DNA of 64,000 bases. Source: an uncultured Vampirovibrio sp. GTDB taxonomy: Bacteria; Cyanobacteriota; Vampirovibrionia; Gastranaerophilales; Gastranaerophilaceae. The notes beneath the pieces were generated by a model that worked only from the letters and a program-made list of their open reading frames with translations, had not been told where the DNA came from and made no database searches. The translations under genes were made by a program, and so were the position numbers. The stretch lies in assembly GCA_910577515.1 (NCBI GenBank), contig CAJTLW010000005.1:88542-152541 (forward strand), written 5' to 3'. This document shows, piece after piece, positions 40,319 through 49,633 of this stretch. Position 1 is the first letter of the stretch, and every line of letters starts with the position of its first letter.

Positions 40319-42460
40319 CTAAACTCTTTCTTTTTTCCTTCCTCTATTATCTTTGCTGAAAGGATAAAATTCAAGAAAAAGCCCCGTATTAAGTCTGATT
40401 TTTGGTGCATAATATTCATCATTTGCAAGTGTATTTTTATACATACAGATATCCTGATTAAAAAGATTATAAATATTTCCCTTTAGATAAAGATTTAGAT
40501 TATCTGTTGAAACAAGCTTAACTGATGTACCTATTCTTGCATCGACATATCCTGAAACTTTGTCGTTTGATGTTGAACTTATTGTTCTTGAGCTGCCTGT
40601 TTCAATGCCAGCATAAAGGCTTAATCTTTCAAAAGGTGTAAAATAAACTGTACCGTTCAGCCTGTTTTTAGGAGTAGACGGCAGACTAAACCCTGTTGTT
40701 TTATCCTTAGAATCTGTGTATGTATAATTTATCAAAAATTTAAACTTTTCATTAGGCTCAAAAGATACTTTGCCTTCATACCCTTCAATTGAAGCCCTGT
40801 CTATATTGTCATAATATCCGGTTGTAAACCAGGTAATCGGGTCTGTTTCATAATATCCTGAGATATAATCTTTATATTTGCTATGGAAATACCCGAATTC
40901 AAATTTTAATTTATCATCTAAAAAGCTTTGCTCTATCCCCATATCATAGCTTGTATTTTTCTCCGCATTTAAAGCACTATTACCGCTCCAAGCCATATAG
41001 CTATCTCTAAAACCGCCGTATCTTTGATAAAGAGTTGGAGTATTAACGCTCTTCCCCCATGAGCCTCTAAATTTTGTCTTAGCTCCTTTTATTTTAAAAG
41101 TAGGCAGAACTAATGCTGCAGAAGAATTTGGAGTAATATAAGTTCCATATTCATTATTTGATAAAAGCCTTGCGCCCCCTCTTAAATAAAAGATATCTTT
41201 AATATTAATAACATCATTTATGAAAACATCATTTTGAAGCGTGGAGCCATCATAGCTTGAATTATACTGCTGCAATGGAAACATCGGCCAGCTGCCATAC
41301 ATTAAAGCAGAAGACTTTCCATCTATATTTTCATTTTCAAGATTATATCCTATTGATAATTTGTTCCAGTCTTTATATTTAAAATTATGCTGGGTTATGA
41401 AATTTAACCTTGTGCTGTCAATTTTTGATATTGAATTTTCATCTGGCGCAAACATGTCTTCTAAAGTATAGTTTTTATTTGAATTATGGAATAAACCAAA
41501 ACGCATATTATAATCATAAATTTCATTTGGCGCATGGCTATAAGATAATGAATTAGACAAATCCATATTTTTCATATAGTTGTTCGGGTCATTATAATAT
41601 TCATAGCTTAAATTGCTGTATCCAAGCCCTAAACCCTTTCTTGAATTTGAAAAACGGAAAACATCACGAATTTCAGCCCTATCATCAAAAAGTCTGTATC
41701 CTAAATTTGACACAAAGCTTAAATTATCATAGCTGTCGTTAAAAAGCCTGCCCATATTTTTTGTACGCATAGCACCGTTTGTTTTATACCACGTTGTTGA
41801 AAGATAGTAATCAGCATTTTCTTCTTCGCCCATAACGGCAAAGCGTTCTTTAAATGTTCCGTATTTTCCAAACTCCGAACCTGCTTCAATTTTCAAAGGC
41901 CCTTCACCCCTTCTTGTCTGCATAGATACAACCCCGCCCGTTGCATTTACACCAGAAACATTTCCCTGCGCGCCTTTTAAAACTTCAATTGCTTCAATAT
42001 CATCAGATAAAATAAATTGTGTTTCAACACCAGGTGTCGTTAAGGAAGGCCGGTCAGCCCTGATACCGTCTATCGTAAGGCGAACCCTGTCTGTTCCTCT
42101 TATTCTTAAAGAACTTATGCTGCCATCTGAGCCGTTTGAATTCTGCATAGTAACACTGCCTAAAGAATTCAAAATCTGCGCCAGGCTTGGAGAATTTTGT
42201 TTTTGGATGTCATCTCTTGTAATTACATCAATATTAGCACTTGATGATTTAAGGGTTTCTTTGTAATTATCAAGAGTATAAATCTCATCTTTTCTTATTT
42301 TTGAAAAGAAAGAAGGAGCTGTAATTTCAGCTTCATCAAGATAGATGGGGTTGTATTCAGCATCATTTTGCCTGATTTCAGGCTTAATATTTTCTTCAAT
42401 TGAAAAAACCGGACCCAAAGTCCAAAGCATTAAACATAATGCAAAACAAATCTTTTTCAT
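40319..42460 (-). CDS. btuB: TonB-dependent cobalamin receptor
   Basis: 713 residues from the ATG at 42460, which has AGGAAAG upstream; the longer frame runs into the riboswitch. Signal peptide 1-20, then a plug domain (Ile-Asp-Val-Ile-Thr-Arg-Asp-Asp-Ile-Gln; Leu-Arg-Ile-Arg-Gly-Thr-Asp-Arg-Val; Val-Leu-Lys-Gly-Ala-Gln-Gly) and a 22-strand barrel. The protein ends Phe-Leu-Glu-Phe-Tyr-Pro-Phe plus a short basic tail. It imports corrinoids across the outer membrane, and proves a diderm envelope. First gene of the btu operon. Confidence 0.9.
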   Translation of the reverse strand: MKKICFALCLMLWTLGPVFSIEENIKPEIRQNDAEYNPIYLDEAEITAPSFFSKIRKDEIYTLDNYKETLKSSSANIDVITRDDIQKQNSPSLAQILNSLGSVTMQNSNGSDGSISSLRIRGTDRVRLTIDGIRADRPSLTTPGVETQFILSDDIEAIEVLKGAQGNVSGVNATGGVVSMQTRRGEGPLKIEAGSEFGKYGTFKERFAVMGEEENADYYLSTTWYKTNGAMRTKNMGRLFNDSYDNLSFVSNLGYRLFDDRAEIRDVFRFSNSRKGLGLGYSNLSYEYYNDPNNYMKNMDLSNSLSYSHAPNEIYDYNMRFGLFHNSNKNYTLEDMFAPDENSISKIDSTRLNFITQHNFKYKDWNKLSIGYNLENENIDGKSSALMYGSWPMFPLQQYNSSYDGSTLQNDVFINDVINIKDIFYLRGGARLLSNNEYGTYITPNSSAALVLPTFKIKGAKTKFRGSWGKSVNTPTLYQRYGGFRDSYMAWSGNSALNAEKNTSYDMGIEQSFLDDKLKFEFGYFHSKYKDYISGYYETDPITWFTTGYYDNIDRASIEGYEGKVSFEPNEKFKFLINYTYTDSKDKTTGFSLPSTPKNRLNGTVYFTPFERLSLYAGIETGSSRTISSTSNDKVSGYVDARIGTSVKLVSTDNLNLYLKGNIYNLFNQDICMYKNTLANDEYYAPKIRLNTGLFLEFYPFSKDNRGRKKERV

Positions 42461-42467
42461 GCTTTTC

Positions 42468-42575
42468 TTTCCTGTTGCTCGAGGTAATAACAATAACCAA
42501 TCAAGTATTCCGGCTATACGGCTGCGGCCCAGCATAAGGATTTACACCTTATTTTCCTTGAATGATTCAAAAGTC
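42468..42575 (-). promoter_or_regulatory. Cobalamin riboswitch controlling btuB
   Basis: On the minus strand the core reads AAGGTGTAAATCC, GCTGGGCCGCAGCCGTA and GCCGGAATACTTG, matching the conserved B12 box and its flanking stems. The 3' end (CTCGAGCAACAGGAAAG) includes the btuB ribosome site, so binding should block translation. The related switch at 54935 shares CCTCGAG and ACAGGAA in the same place. Confidence 0.9.
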
Positions 42576-42583
42576 TTCCAAAA

Positions 42584-42600
42584 TGGTCGGGACGACAGGA
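42584..42600 (-). repeat. Partial copy of the tRNA-Pro 3' end
   Basis: TGGTCGGGACGACAGGA repeats exactly the CCA end and acceptor/T-arm edge of tRNA-Pro(UGG), 91 bp away in the same orientation. Such duplicates arise when elements integrate at a tRNA end and are later lost. Confidence 0.75.
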
Positions 42601-42674
42601 CATTTTTAAGCTTGTGAAGAAACGCATACTTGCATTTTAGTTTAAATCCTGCCATCACAATAACTTTATTTTAG

Positions 42675-42751
42675 TGGTCGGGACGACAGGATTTGAACCT
42701 GCGACCCCCTCGTCCCAAGCGAGGTGCGCTACCAAACTGCGCTACGTCCCG
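42675..42751 (-). tRNA. tRNA-Pro(UGG)
   Basis: Acceptor CGGGACG/CGTCCCG, anticodon stem CCTCG/CGAGG with loop CTTGGGA (anticodon UGG), T-loop TTCAAAT, encoded CCA. Upstream lies copy 2 of the tRNA-linked hairpin repeat. Confidence 0.95.
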
Positions 42752-42763
42752 AAAATTTATTTT

Positions 42764-42830
42764 GTGCGCTACCACCTCTCCCTCTAAAGTGCATTTAATC
42801 ACTTTCTCGGTCGGCAGATTGCTGCGTCAC
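42764..42830. repeat. tRNA-upstream hairpin repeat, copy 2
   Basis: Read on the minus strand it begins GTGACGCAGCAATCTGCCGA, has AAAGTGATTAAATGCACTTT as hairpin, and ends GTGGTAGCGCAC. Most positions match copy 1 at 33440-33504. It sits 12 bp upstream of tRNA-Pro(UGG), the same spacing as copy 1 to tRNA-Ala. Confidence 0.65.
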
Positions 42831-42891
42831 GAAATTTCAAATAAATCTTACTAAAAGATATCAACAACAGATTTCAATGTCAATAGACAGT

Positions 42892-43509
42892 TTAATATTC
42901 AGTTTTAGTTTCAATATCTGTAATTAAACTGCCAGAAGTTTGTTCAAATTTATCTACAAACCCCCTCATGCCATCTTCATATATTTCTATATCATGCGAC
43001 CCGGTTGTTCTTTCTTCAAAACCGCAGGAATTTTTATAAAAATCCATTGCAGATAAAGCGGGGTCAAGCACCATAAGATGTGCATCTGGTTTCTTAATCA
43101 TTTGTTCCATAATTGATGCAAGAATGGCCTGACCTGCAAGTCCGTATATATTTTGAGGATTTCCCTCAAGAAACTGGATATTTGCCGTATTGCAAACTCC
43201 TTTCGTGTAGCACATGGCTGCTGTGTCTCCATCTTCCGTTTCAAGAGTATAAACTTTTGTGCCATCAACCAAAGCTTTTTCAAACTCAGATAAATCAGAT
43301 TCTCTGGAAAGTTTTTTACTTTTCTCAAGAAGCGCAACTGCCATAGGAACTTTATACTGCCAGCAACCGCCTTGCAATGCAAAATCTTCTGCATCATCCG
43401 GGCTTCTGCCATCATACTCATACAAAGTAGCAGGCTCAAATTCCTGAGTTTGTTTGTTATAAATCTGAGTTCTTGATATAGGATTTTTACTTCCAAATGA
43501 AATATTCAT
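42892..43509 (-). CDS. GNAT-like acetyltransferase with N-terminal I-S-F-G motif
   Basis: 205 residues starting Asn-Ile-Ser-Phe-Gly-Ser-Lys. The C-terminal half resembles a GNAT domain: a Gly-Leu-Ala-Gly-Gln-Ala-Ile-Leu helix in place of the usual acetyl-CoA loop, a Leu-Met-Val-Leu-Asp-Pro strand and Phe-Tyr-Lys-Asn-Ser-Cys-Gly-Phe-Glu-Glu, the common GNAT ending. The acetyl-CoA loop is degenerate, so activity is uncertain. Monocistronic. Confidence 0.5.
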   Translation of the reverse strand: MNISFGSKNPISRTQIYNKQTQEFEPATLYEYDGRSPDDAEDFALQGGCWQYKVPMAVALLEKSKKLSRESDLSEFEKALVDGTKVYTLETEDGDTAAMCYTKGVCNTANIQFLEGNPQNIYGLAGQAILASIMEQMIKKPDAHLMVLDPALSAMDFYKNSCGFEERTTGSHDIEIYEDGMRGFVDKFEQTSGSLITDIETKTEY

Positions 43510-43551
43510 ACACGCAATAAAACATCTGATAAATAAAAATTGCCATGGTCT

Positions 43552-44817
43552 TTAAATTTTATTTAAACTTTGCTCTATATCAGATATAATATCATCCACA
43601 TCTTCTAAACCAACAGAAAATCTGACTAAACCAGGATTTATACCGCAATTAATAAGTTGTTCATCCGTTAATTGCCTGTGCGTAGCACTTGCAGGATGCA
43701 GAACACATGTTCTTATATCCGCTACATGCACCTCATTAGATGCAAGTTTTAAACCATCCATAAATTTAATTGCAGCCTCTTTTCCGCCTTTTATGGTTAA
43801 AGATATTACGCCAGATTGGCCTTTAGGTAAATATTTTTGAGCCAAATCATAATATCGATTCGATTTTAAACCAGGATAATCTACAACTTCAAATTTATCT
43901 GTATTTTCAAAAAATTCTGCTACTTTAAGTGCATTTGAACAATATTTTTCCATTCTGATAGCAAGAGTTTCAAGCCCTAAATTTAATAAAAATCCTGAAT
44001 TGCCGGAAGGGTACGCCCCAAAATCCCTCATCAATTGCATTCTAGCTTTTATAATATATGGGGCAAAAGCATAATCTCTTGCATAAACCGTTCCATGATA
44101 GGATTCATCAGGTTCTGTAAAATCAGGAAATTTTCCGTTTGTAAAATCAAATTTACCCGAATCTACAATCACACCACCAACCTGAAGTGCATGCCCGTCC
44201 ATATATTTTGAAGTAGAATGAATTACAACATCTGCCCCAAATTCAATAGGTTTGCATAAGATAGGTGTAGGAAAAGTATTATCCACAATTAAAGGAATTC
44301 CGTTTTTATGCGCAACACGGGCAAATTTTTCAATATCCAATACCTGAAGTGAAGGGTTTGTCAAGGTTTCGCCAAAAATTGCTTTTGTATTGGGCTTGAT
44401 TTTAGATTGAATGGTTTCTTCATCTGCATCCACATCTACAAAAATGCATTCAACCCCAAGTTTTTTTAAAGTAACCGCAAATAAATTCAGAGTGCCGCCG
44501 TATATTGAAGCGGAACTTATGAAACTATCTCCTGAATTGCAAAGGTTTAAAATTGACATTAAAGACGCCATTTGTCCGGATGAAGTACACATAGCAGCAA
44601 CACCGCCTTCAAGGTCTGCTATTTTTTTCTCAACCACATCAACTGTTGGATTTGTAAACCGGCTGTATATATGTGCTTTTGTAGGGTCATCAAATACATC
44701 GCCAATTTCTTTTGTAGAATTAAATTTAAAGGTTGTGCTTTGATAAATAGGCATAACTCTTGGGCCGCCATTTTCAGGATTATATCCTGAATGCAAACAT
44801 TTTGTATTATCTTTCAT
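43552..44817 (-). CDS. metY: O-acetylhomoserine sulfhydrylase (Cys/Met metabolism PLP enzyme)
   Basis: 421 residues from the ATG at 44817 (AAAGGAG upstream). The PLP lysine is in Ser-Thr-Ser-Lys-Tyr-Met-Asp-Gly-His. The N-terminus Tyr-Gln-Ser-Thr-Thr-Phe and C-terminal Leu-Val-Arg-Phe-Ser-Val-Gly-Leu-Glu match MetY. It forms homocysteine from O-acetylhomoserine and sulfide; a methionine gamma-lyase is the main alternative. Its length favours MetY. Confidence 0.85.
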   Translation of the reverse strand: MKDNTKCLHSGYNPENGGPRVMPIYQSTTFKFNSTKEIGDVFDDPTKAHIYSRFTNPTVDVVEKKIADLEGGVAAMCTSSGQMASLMSILNLCNSGDSFISSASIYGGTLNLFAVTLKKLGVECIFVDVDADEETIQSKIKPNTKAIFGETLTNPSLQVLDIEKFARVAHKNGIPLIVDNTFPTPILCKPIEFGADVVIHSTSKYMDGHALQVGGVIVDSGKFDFTNGKFPDFTEPDESYHGTVYARDYAFAPYIIKARMQLMRDFGAYPSGNSGFLLNLGLETLAIRMEKYCSNALKVAEFFENTDKFEVVDYPGLKSNRYYDLAQKYLPKGQSGVISLTIKGGKEAAIKFMDGLKLASNEVHVADIRTCVLHPASATHRQLTDEQLINCGINPGLVRFSVGLEDVDDIISDIEQSLNKI

Positions 44818-44857
44818 AATTATTTCTCCTTTAAACTTAAACCTGCACAATTTATGT

Positions 44858-46291
44858 TTATGTGCCTATTTTATGCACACGCACAAAGTTTGTTCTGCCC
44901 GTAATAAGATTTGGTGCAGACCCCGTTATAACCACATAATCATTACGCTTTAAACCAATTTCGTTTATTAAAAATTCATCAACCTTTAACAACAAGTTGC
45001 TATCAACTGTTTTATCCCATTTTTTACAGAAGGGATAAACACCCCAGCTCAGTGCCATTTTTCTACATGTAGATTCTTCATCAGATATCATAATAATTGG
45101 TGCAGAAGGCTTTAATTTTGACATAAGCCTTGTTGAATAACCAAAATGCGAAAAACTCAAAAGTGCTTTTGCATTAACATATTTCAGCATTTTATCTGCC
45201 CCAAATACAATCGCTTGACGGGTTAGGGCTATCTCATCATTTGGTTCGTAGTCTGTATCAAATTTGTAAAAGCAGCTTCCTTCTGTTGACATTGCAATTT
45301 TGGACATCATTTTAACGGCATCAACTGCAAATTTACCCACAGAAGTTTCCCCTGAAAGCATAACGGCATCAGCCCCGTCTAATATTGCATTTGCAACATC
45401 AGAACTCTCTGCGCGAGTTGGAATTGGCTCATTAATCATAGATTCAAGCATCTGTGTTGCAACAATAACCGGTTTTCTTTGTTTGTTTGCTTCTTCTATA
45501 ATTAATTTCTGGCAAATAGGAACTTCAACAGGTGATAGCTCAATTCCTAAATCACCCCTTGCTACCATAATTGCATCAGATACAAAAACTATTTCAGCTA
45601 AATTTTTTATGGCATCAGGTTTTTCAAGCTTTGATACCACAGGAATTGAAGCATTAAAATCATTTATATATTTTTTTGCAAGCAGAACATCATCTTTTTG
45701 TCTTACAAAGGAAAGAGCTATTAAATCAGCATTTTCTTCAACCGCAAACTTAATAAATTCGACATCCTTAGGCGTTACAGCATCCAAAGAAGCAGTGGAG
45801 CCTGGGATATTAAGCCCTTTTCTTGATTTTAAAATTCCGCCGTTTGTAACCGTGGCATAAACTTTTCCGCTTTCAACTTTATCTACCAACACTTCCAGCT
45901 TGCCATCATCGATTAAAACTCTTGACCCGCTGCAAACATCATTGCTTATCCCTGCATAATCAACAGGAATAATGCACTCATCCGTCTGTTCAAGAGAATG
46001 TTCAAATATAAGTTTATCTCCGTTTTTTATAAGAATTTCTTCTTTCAAATTTCCAATTCTAATTTTTGGGCCTTGTAAATCTACAAGAGTTGCAACACAC
46101 ACACCCATCTTTGTAGCAGTTTCTTTTATTAGGCGAATTTTTTCCCTATGGTATTCCATAGACCCATGGGATGTATTAAGCCTGAAAACATTTGCTCCCG
46201 CATTAATTAATTCTTTTATTTTTTCTTCGCTATCTGTTGCGGGCCCAAGTGTTGCAACAATTTTTGTTCTTTTTGAAAATACATCCTTCAT
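44858..46291 (-). CDS. pyk: Pyruvate kinase
   Basis: 477 residues. Converts phosphoenolpyruvate and ADP to pyruvate and ATP. Thr-Lys-Ile-Val-Ala-Thr-Leu-Gly-Pro-Ala, Asn-Thr-Ser-His-Gly, Met-Val-Ala-Arg-Gly-Asp-Leu-Gly-Ile-Glu and Met-Leu-Glu-Ser-Met are all present. The C-terminal domain is standard, without an extra PEP-utiliser domain. With the PPi-phosphofructokinase it points to fermentative glycolysis. Confidence 0.97.
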   Translation of the reverse strand: MKDVFSKRTKIVATLGPATDSEEKIKELINAGANVFRLNTSHGSMEYHREKIRLIKETATKMGVCVATLVDLQGPKIRIGNLKEEILIKNGDKLIFEHSLEQTDECIIPVDYAGISNDVCSGSRVLIDDGKLEVLVDKVESGKVYATVTNGGILKSRKGLNIPGSTASLDAVTPKDVEFIKFAVEENADLIALSFVRQKDDVLLAKKYINDFNASIPVVSKLEKPDAIKNLAEIVFVSDAIMVARGDLGIELSPVEVPICQKLIIEEANKQRKPVIVATQMLESMINEPIPTRAESSDVANAILDGADAVMLSGETSVGKFAVDAVKMMSKIAMSTEGSCFYKFDTDYEPNDEIALTRQAIVFGADKMLKYVNAKALLSFSHFGYSTRLMSKLKPSAPIIMISDEESTCRKMALSWGVYPFCKKWDKTVDSNLLLKVDEFLINEIGLKRNDYVVITGSAPNLITGRTNFVRVHKIGT

Positions 46292-46450
46292 TTATTATTC
46301 AATCTTTCCTCTAAAGTATTAAAAGCTGGTATAACCAAACATTGATATTATCACCCGCACGGCTTCCATGTCAAATTGTATTTAAATAAATTGCAATAAA
46401 AAATATGTATTTTATAATTGTTATATTGGAAATTTTAAACGGATGATGGC

Positions 46451-47536
46451 ATGAAAAAAGTTTTAATTACGGGGATTACAGGACAAGATGGCAGTTATTT
46501 AGCTGAACTGCTTTTAAGCAAAGGTTATGAAGTTCACGGTATAAAAAGGCGTGCCTCATCTTTTAACACTTCAAGAATTGATCATCTTTATCAGGATATC
46601 CACGAAAATTCAAATTTTAAATTGCATTACGGCGATTTATCAGATTCATCAAACCTTGTAAGACTGGTGCATGATATAAACCCTGATGAAATATATAACC
46701 TTGCAGCCCAATCTCACGTGAAAGTATCATGGGAATGCCCCGAATACACGGCAGATTGCGATGCTCTTGGAACTTTAAGATTGCTTGAAGCCATAAGAAT
46801 AAATAAGCTTGAAGATAAAACAAAATTTTATCAAGCTTCAACTTCAGAACTTTACGGTTTAATTCAAGAACCAATACAAAATGAAAAAACCCCGTTTTAT
46901 CCGCGTTCTCCTTATGCAGTTGCTAAATTATACGCTTACTGGATTTGTGTAAACTACAGAGAAAGCTTTAATATTTGGGCAGCAAACGGCATTTTATTTA
47001 ACCATGAATCCCCAAGAAGAGGGGAAACTTTTGTTACAAGAAAAATAACAATGGCCGCTGCAAGGATAGCTTTAGGCATGCAAAATAAGCTATATCTTGG
47101 AAACTTAAATGCTAAACGCGACTGGGGTCATGCTAAAGACTATGTGGAAGGCATGTGGAGAATTCTGCAGCAGGAAAAACCTTCTGATTACGTTCTTGCA
47201 ACAGGAACTACAACATCAATACGTGATTTTTGCAAGCTTGCATTTGACAATCTAGGTATAGATATCGAATTTACGGGCGAAGGACTTAACGAAAAAGGAA
47301 TTGATAAAAAAACTGGAAAAACATTAATAGAGGTAGACCCAAGGTATTTTAGACCCGCAGAAGTTGAACTCCTGCTTGGTGACAGCACAAAAGCAAGAAA
47401 AGAACTTGGCTGGAAACCTGAATATAATTTAGAAAGCCTTGTTAAAGAAATGGTTGAATATGACCTGGAACTTGCAAAGAGGGAAAAAACTCTCAAAGAC
47501 AATGGCTACAGCGTTATTCACCCGCAGGAAATATAA
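46451..47536 (+). CDS. gmd: GDP-mannose 4,6-dehydratase
   Basis: 361 residues. NAD(P) motif Gly-Ile-Thr-Gly-Gln-Asp-Gly, the Lys-Arg-Arg-Ala-Ser-Ser-Phe-Asn-Thr loop, catalytic Tyr-Ala-Val-Ala-Lys. Makes GDP-4-keto-6-deoxymannose, the input for the next gene. Operon with fcl, 16 bp apart. Active-site residues intact. Confidence 0.96.
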   Translation: MKKVLITGITGQDGSYLAELLLSKGYEVHGIKRRASSFNTSRIDHLYQDIHENSNFKLHYGDLSDSSNLVRLVHDINPDEIYNLAAQSHVKVSWECPEYTADCDALGTLRLLEAIRINKLEDKTKFYQASTSELYGLIQEPIQNEKTPFYPRSPYAVAKLYAYWICVNYRESFNIWAANGILFNHESPRRGETFVTRKITMAAARIALGMQNKLYLGNLNAKRDWGHAKDYVEGMWRILQQEKPSDYVLATGTTTSIRDFCKLAFDNLGIDIEFTGEGLNEKGIDKKTGKTLIEVDPRYFRPAEVELLLGDSTKARKELGWKPEYNLESLVKEMVEYDLELAKREKTLKDNGYSVIHPQEI

Positions 47537-47552
47537 TTAAAAGGCAAGATAT

Positions 47553-48611
47553 ATGGATAAAGATTCAAAAATATACATTGCAGGCCACAGAGGGCTAGTT
47601 GGAAGTGCTATTGAGCGCAGATTAAGAAAAGAAGGCTACAACAACCTTATTTTAAAAACTTCATCCGAACTTAATTTAATTAATCAAAAAGAAACCAATG
47701 ATTTTTTTAACACGGAAAAACCTGATTATGTTTTTCTAGCTGCTGCAAAAGTGGGCGGCATTCTTGCAAATTCAACATATCCTGCTGAATTTTTATACAA
47801 CAATTTAATGATTTCATCAAATATTATAAATGCAAGTTACAAATCAGGTGTTAAAAAACTTGTAAATCTTGGCTCCAGCTGTATTTACCCAAAAAATGCT
47901 CCACAGCCTATGAAAGAAGATTGCCTTTTAACTTCAGAGCTTGAAACAACAAACGAAGGGTACGCTATTGCAAAAATTGCAGCAATTAAACTTTGCCGCT
48001 ATTATAATCAGCAATTTGGCACAAATTTTATTTCTTTAATGCCAACAAACCAATACGGCATAAATGATAATTTTAATATGGAAACAGCTCATCTTCTGCC
48101 CATGCTTTTAAGACGTTTCCATCTTGCAAAACTTCTTTATGAAGATAATTTTGATGCCATAATAAAAGATTTAAAACAAAGAAAAATAGGCTACAGGCTT
48201 GATGAAACCATTGATTTTAACGATAAAAATTCAATAATAAATGTTTTAAATAAAATCGGTGCTTATAAAGATAAAGTTATTGTTTGGGGTGACGGCAGTG
48301 TGTATCGCGAATTAATGTCATCAGATGATTTAGCAGATGCAAGTCTTTATTTAATGCAAAATAAAGACTATAAAGAGGTTGGCGAACTTGTAAACATCAC
48401 AAATGGCGATGATATTAAGCTTTCAGAACTTTATGAAATTGTAAGAAACATAGTCGGCGTTCCCCAAAAAATTGAATATGATACAACAAAACCAAACGGC
48501 ACATTCAGAAAGCTTATGAATGATACAAAAATAAAACGTCTTGGATGGGAACCAAAAATTAAACTTGAAGAAGGCATAAAATCTGTTTATAGCTGGTATA
48601 CCGGAAATTAA
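47553..48611 (+). CDS. fcl: GDP-L-fucose synthase (long form)
   Basis: 352 residues. Gly-His-Arg-Gly-Leu-Val-Gly-Ser-Ala at the N-terminus, Ser-Ser-Cys-Ile-Tyr-Pro and Tyr-Ala-Ile-Ala-Lys at the active site. About 40 residues are inserted between the Arg-Arg-Phe-His loop and the Val-Trp-Gly-Asp-Gly segment, a feature also known in Bacteroides-type long forms. Completes GDP-fucose synthesis for surface glycans. Confidence 0.95.
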   Translation: MDKDSKIYIAGHRGLVGSAIERRLRKEGYNNLILKTSSELNLINQKETNDFFNTEKPDYVFLAAAKVGGILANSTYPAEFLYNNLMISSNIINASYKSGVKKLVNLGSSCIYPKNAPQPMKEDCLLTSELETTNEGYAIAKIAAIKLCRYYNQQFGTNFISLMPTNQYGINDNFNMETAHLLPMLLRRFHLAKLLYEDNFDAIIKDLKQRKIGYRLDETIDFNDKNSIINVLNKIGAYKDKVIVWGDGSVYRELMSSDDLADASLYLMQNKDYKEVGELVNITNGDDIKLSELYEIVRNIVGVPQKIEYDTTKPNGTFRKLMNDTKIKRLGWEPKIKLEEGIKSVYSWYTGN

Positions 48612-48613
48612 GC

Positions 48614-49567
48614 TTATTTTAATTCTTCATCAGATATATATCTTGGCCTTGCCTTCACCTCGGTTAAAATTTGCCCTATATATTCACCAATTACACCAAT
48701 ACAAAGTATTTGTATTCCGGCAGTAAATGTTTCCCAAGTTTCAAACAACTCTAAGCCAGGAAGATAATTTAGATGAAAAATAAGTCTTACAATACAAGCT
48801 ATTGCAAGCAATACACTTATGAAAGAAATTATAAATCCAAGGAAAAATACTATTCTTAACGGGCGCGCACTAAATGACACTATTCCCTTAGCAGCCAGTG
48901 CAAGTAAAGAAAGAAAATTGAACTTTGATTTACCGAATTCCCGCTCCGTCACTTCAAAATCAATATCTTTAGTTTTTAATCCTAAGTCATAAAAAAGACC
49001 TCTTATAAAAAGATTCGTCTCTTTATAGTTTGATAAAATCTCAAGAGTTCTACGGCTGACTAAACGAAATTCCGAATGATTTGGTTTGATATTTACTCCT
49101 AAAAAATTTATTACTTTATAAAAAGAATTTGCACAAAATTTCTTAAAAAATCCGTCTGTTCTATTCTTCCTTATACCGCAAACTATATCATATCCTTCTT
49201 CATAAGCTTTAATAAATTCAGAAATTTTATTCACATCCTGCTGCAAATCGGCATCAATTGTGATAGCAGCATCCGCCCCAAACTTATAGGCATTTTCAAG
49301 CCCTGCAATTATAGCAGCCTGATTCCCGAAATTTCTAGAAAATTTAACCGCTTTGATTTTTGAATTTGAATTTTGATAAGCAGTTTTAATAACATCCCAT
49401 GTTTCATCTTCACTGCCATCATCCACAAGGAATACAAAACTTTCGGCACTTATCTCTTTATTATCAATCATTTTGTTAAAAATATTCCAAAGTTTCCTTA
49501 GGCTATCAGGAAGAGTTTCTGCCTCATTAAAACAAGGAATGACAATTGCAAGCTTTGTATTTTCCAT
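48614..49567 (-). CDS. GtrB/DPM1-like membrane glycosyltransferase
   Basis: 317 residues. GT2 domain (Ile-Pro-Cys-Phe-Asn-Glu-Ala-Glu; Val-Asp-Asp-Gly-Ser-Glu-Asp; Asp-Ala-Asp-Leu-Gln) joined to two C-terminal transmembrane helices (about 235-300) and an Ile-Gly-Glu-Tyr-Ile-Gly-Gln box. Such enzymes load sugars onto undecaprenyl phosphate. It converges on fcl with only 2 bp between stops. Confidence 0.85.
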   Translation of the reverse strand: MENTKLAIVIPCFNEAETLPDSLRKLWNIFNKMIDNKEISAESFVFLVDDGSEDETWDVIKTAYQNSNSKIKAVKFSRNFGNQAAIIAGLENAYKFGADAAITIDADLQQDVNKISEFIKAYEEGYDIVCGIRKNRTDGFFKKFCANSFYKVINFLGVNIKPNHSEFRLVSRRTLEILSNYKETNLFIRGLFYDLGLKTKDIDFEVTEREFGKSKFNFLSLLALAAKGIVSFSARPLRIVFFLGFIISFISVLLAIACIVRLIFHLNYLPGLELFETWETFTAGIQILCIGVIGEYIGQILTEVKARPRYISDEELK

Positions 49568-49633
49568 CTTTCTTAAAACTCTTTATAAAATCTCTACAAG
49601 CCGAAAAATACCATGAAAAATTTCACTTGTACA

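Noticed and set aside
45300..45860. 186-aa plus-strand frame
   Set aside because: Antisense shadow of pyruvate kinase.
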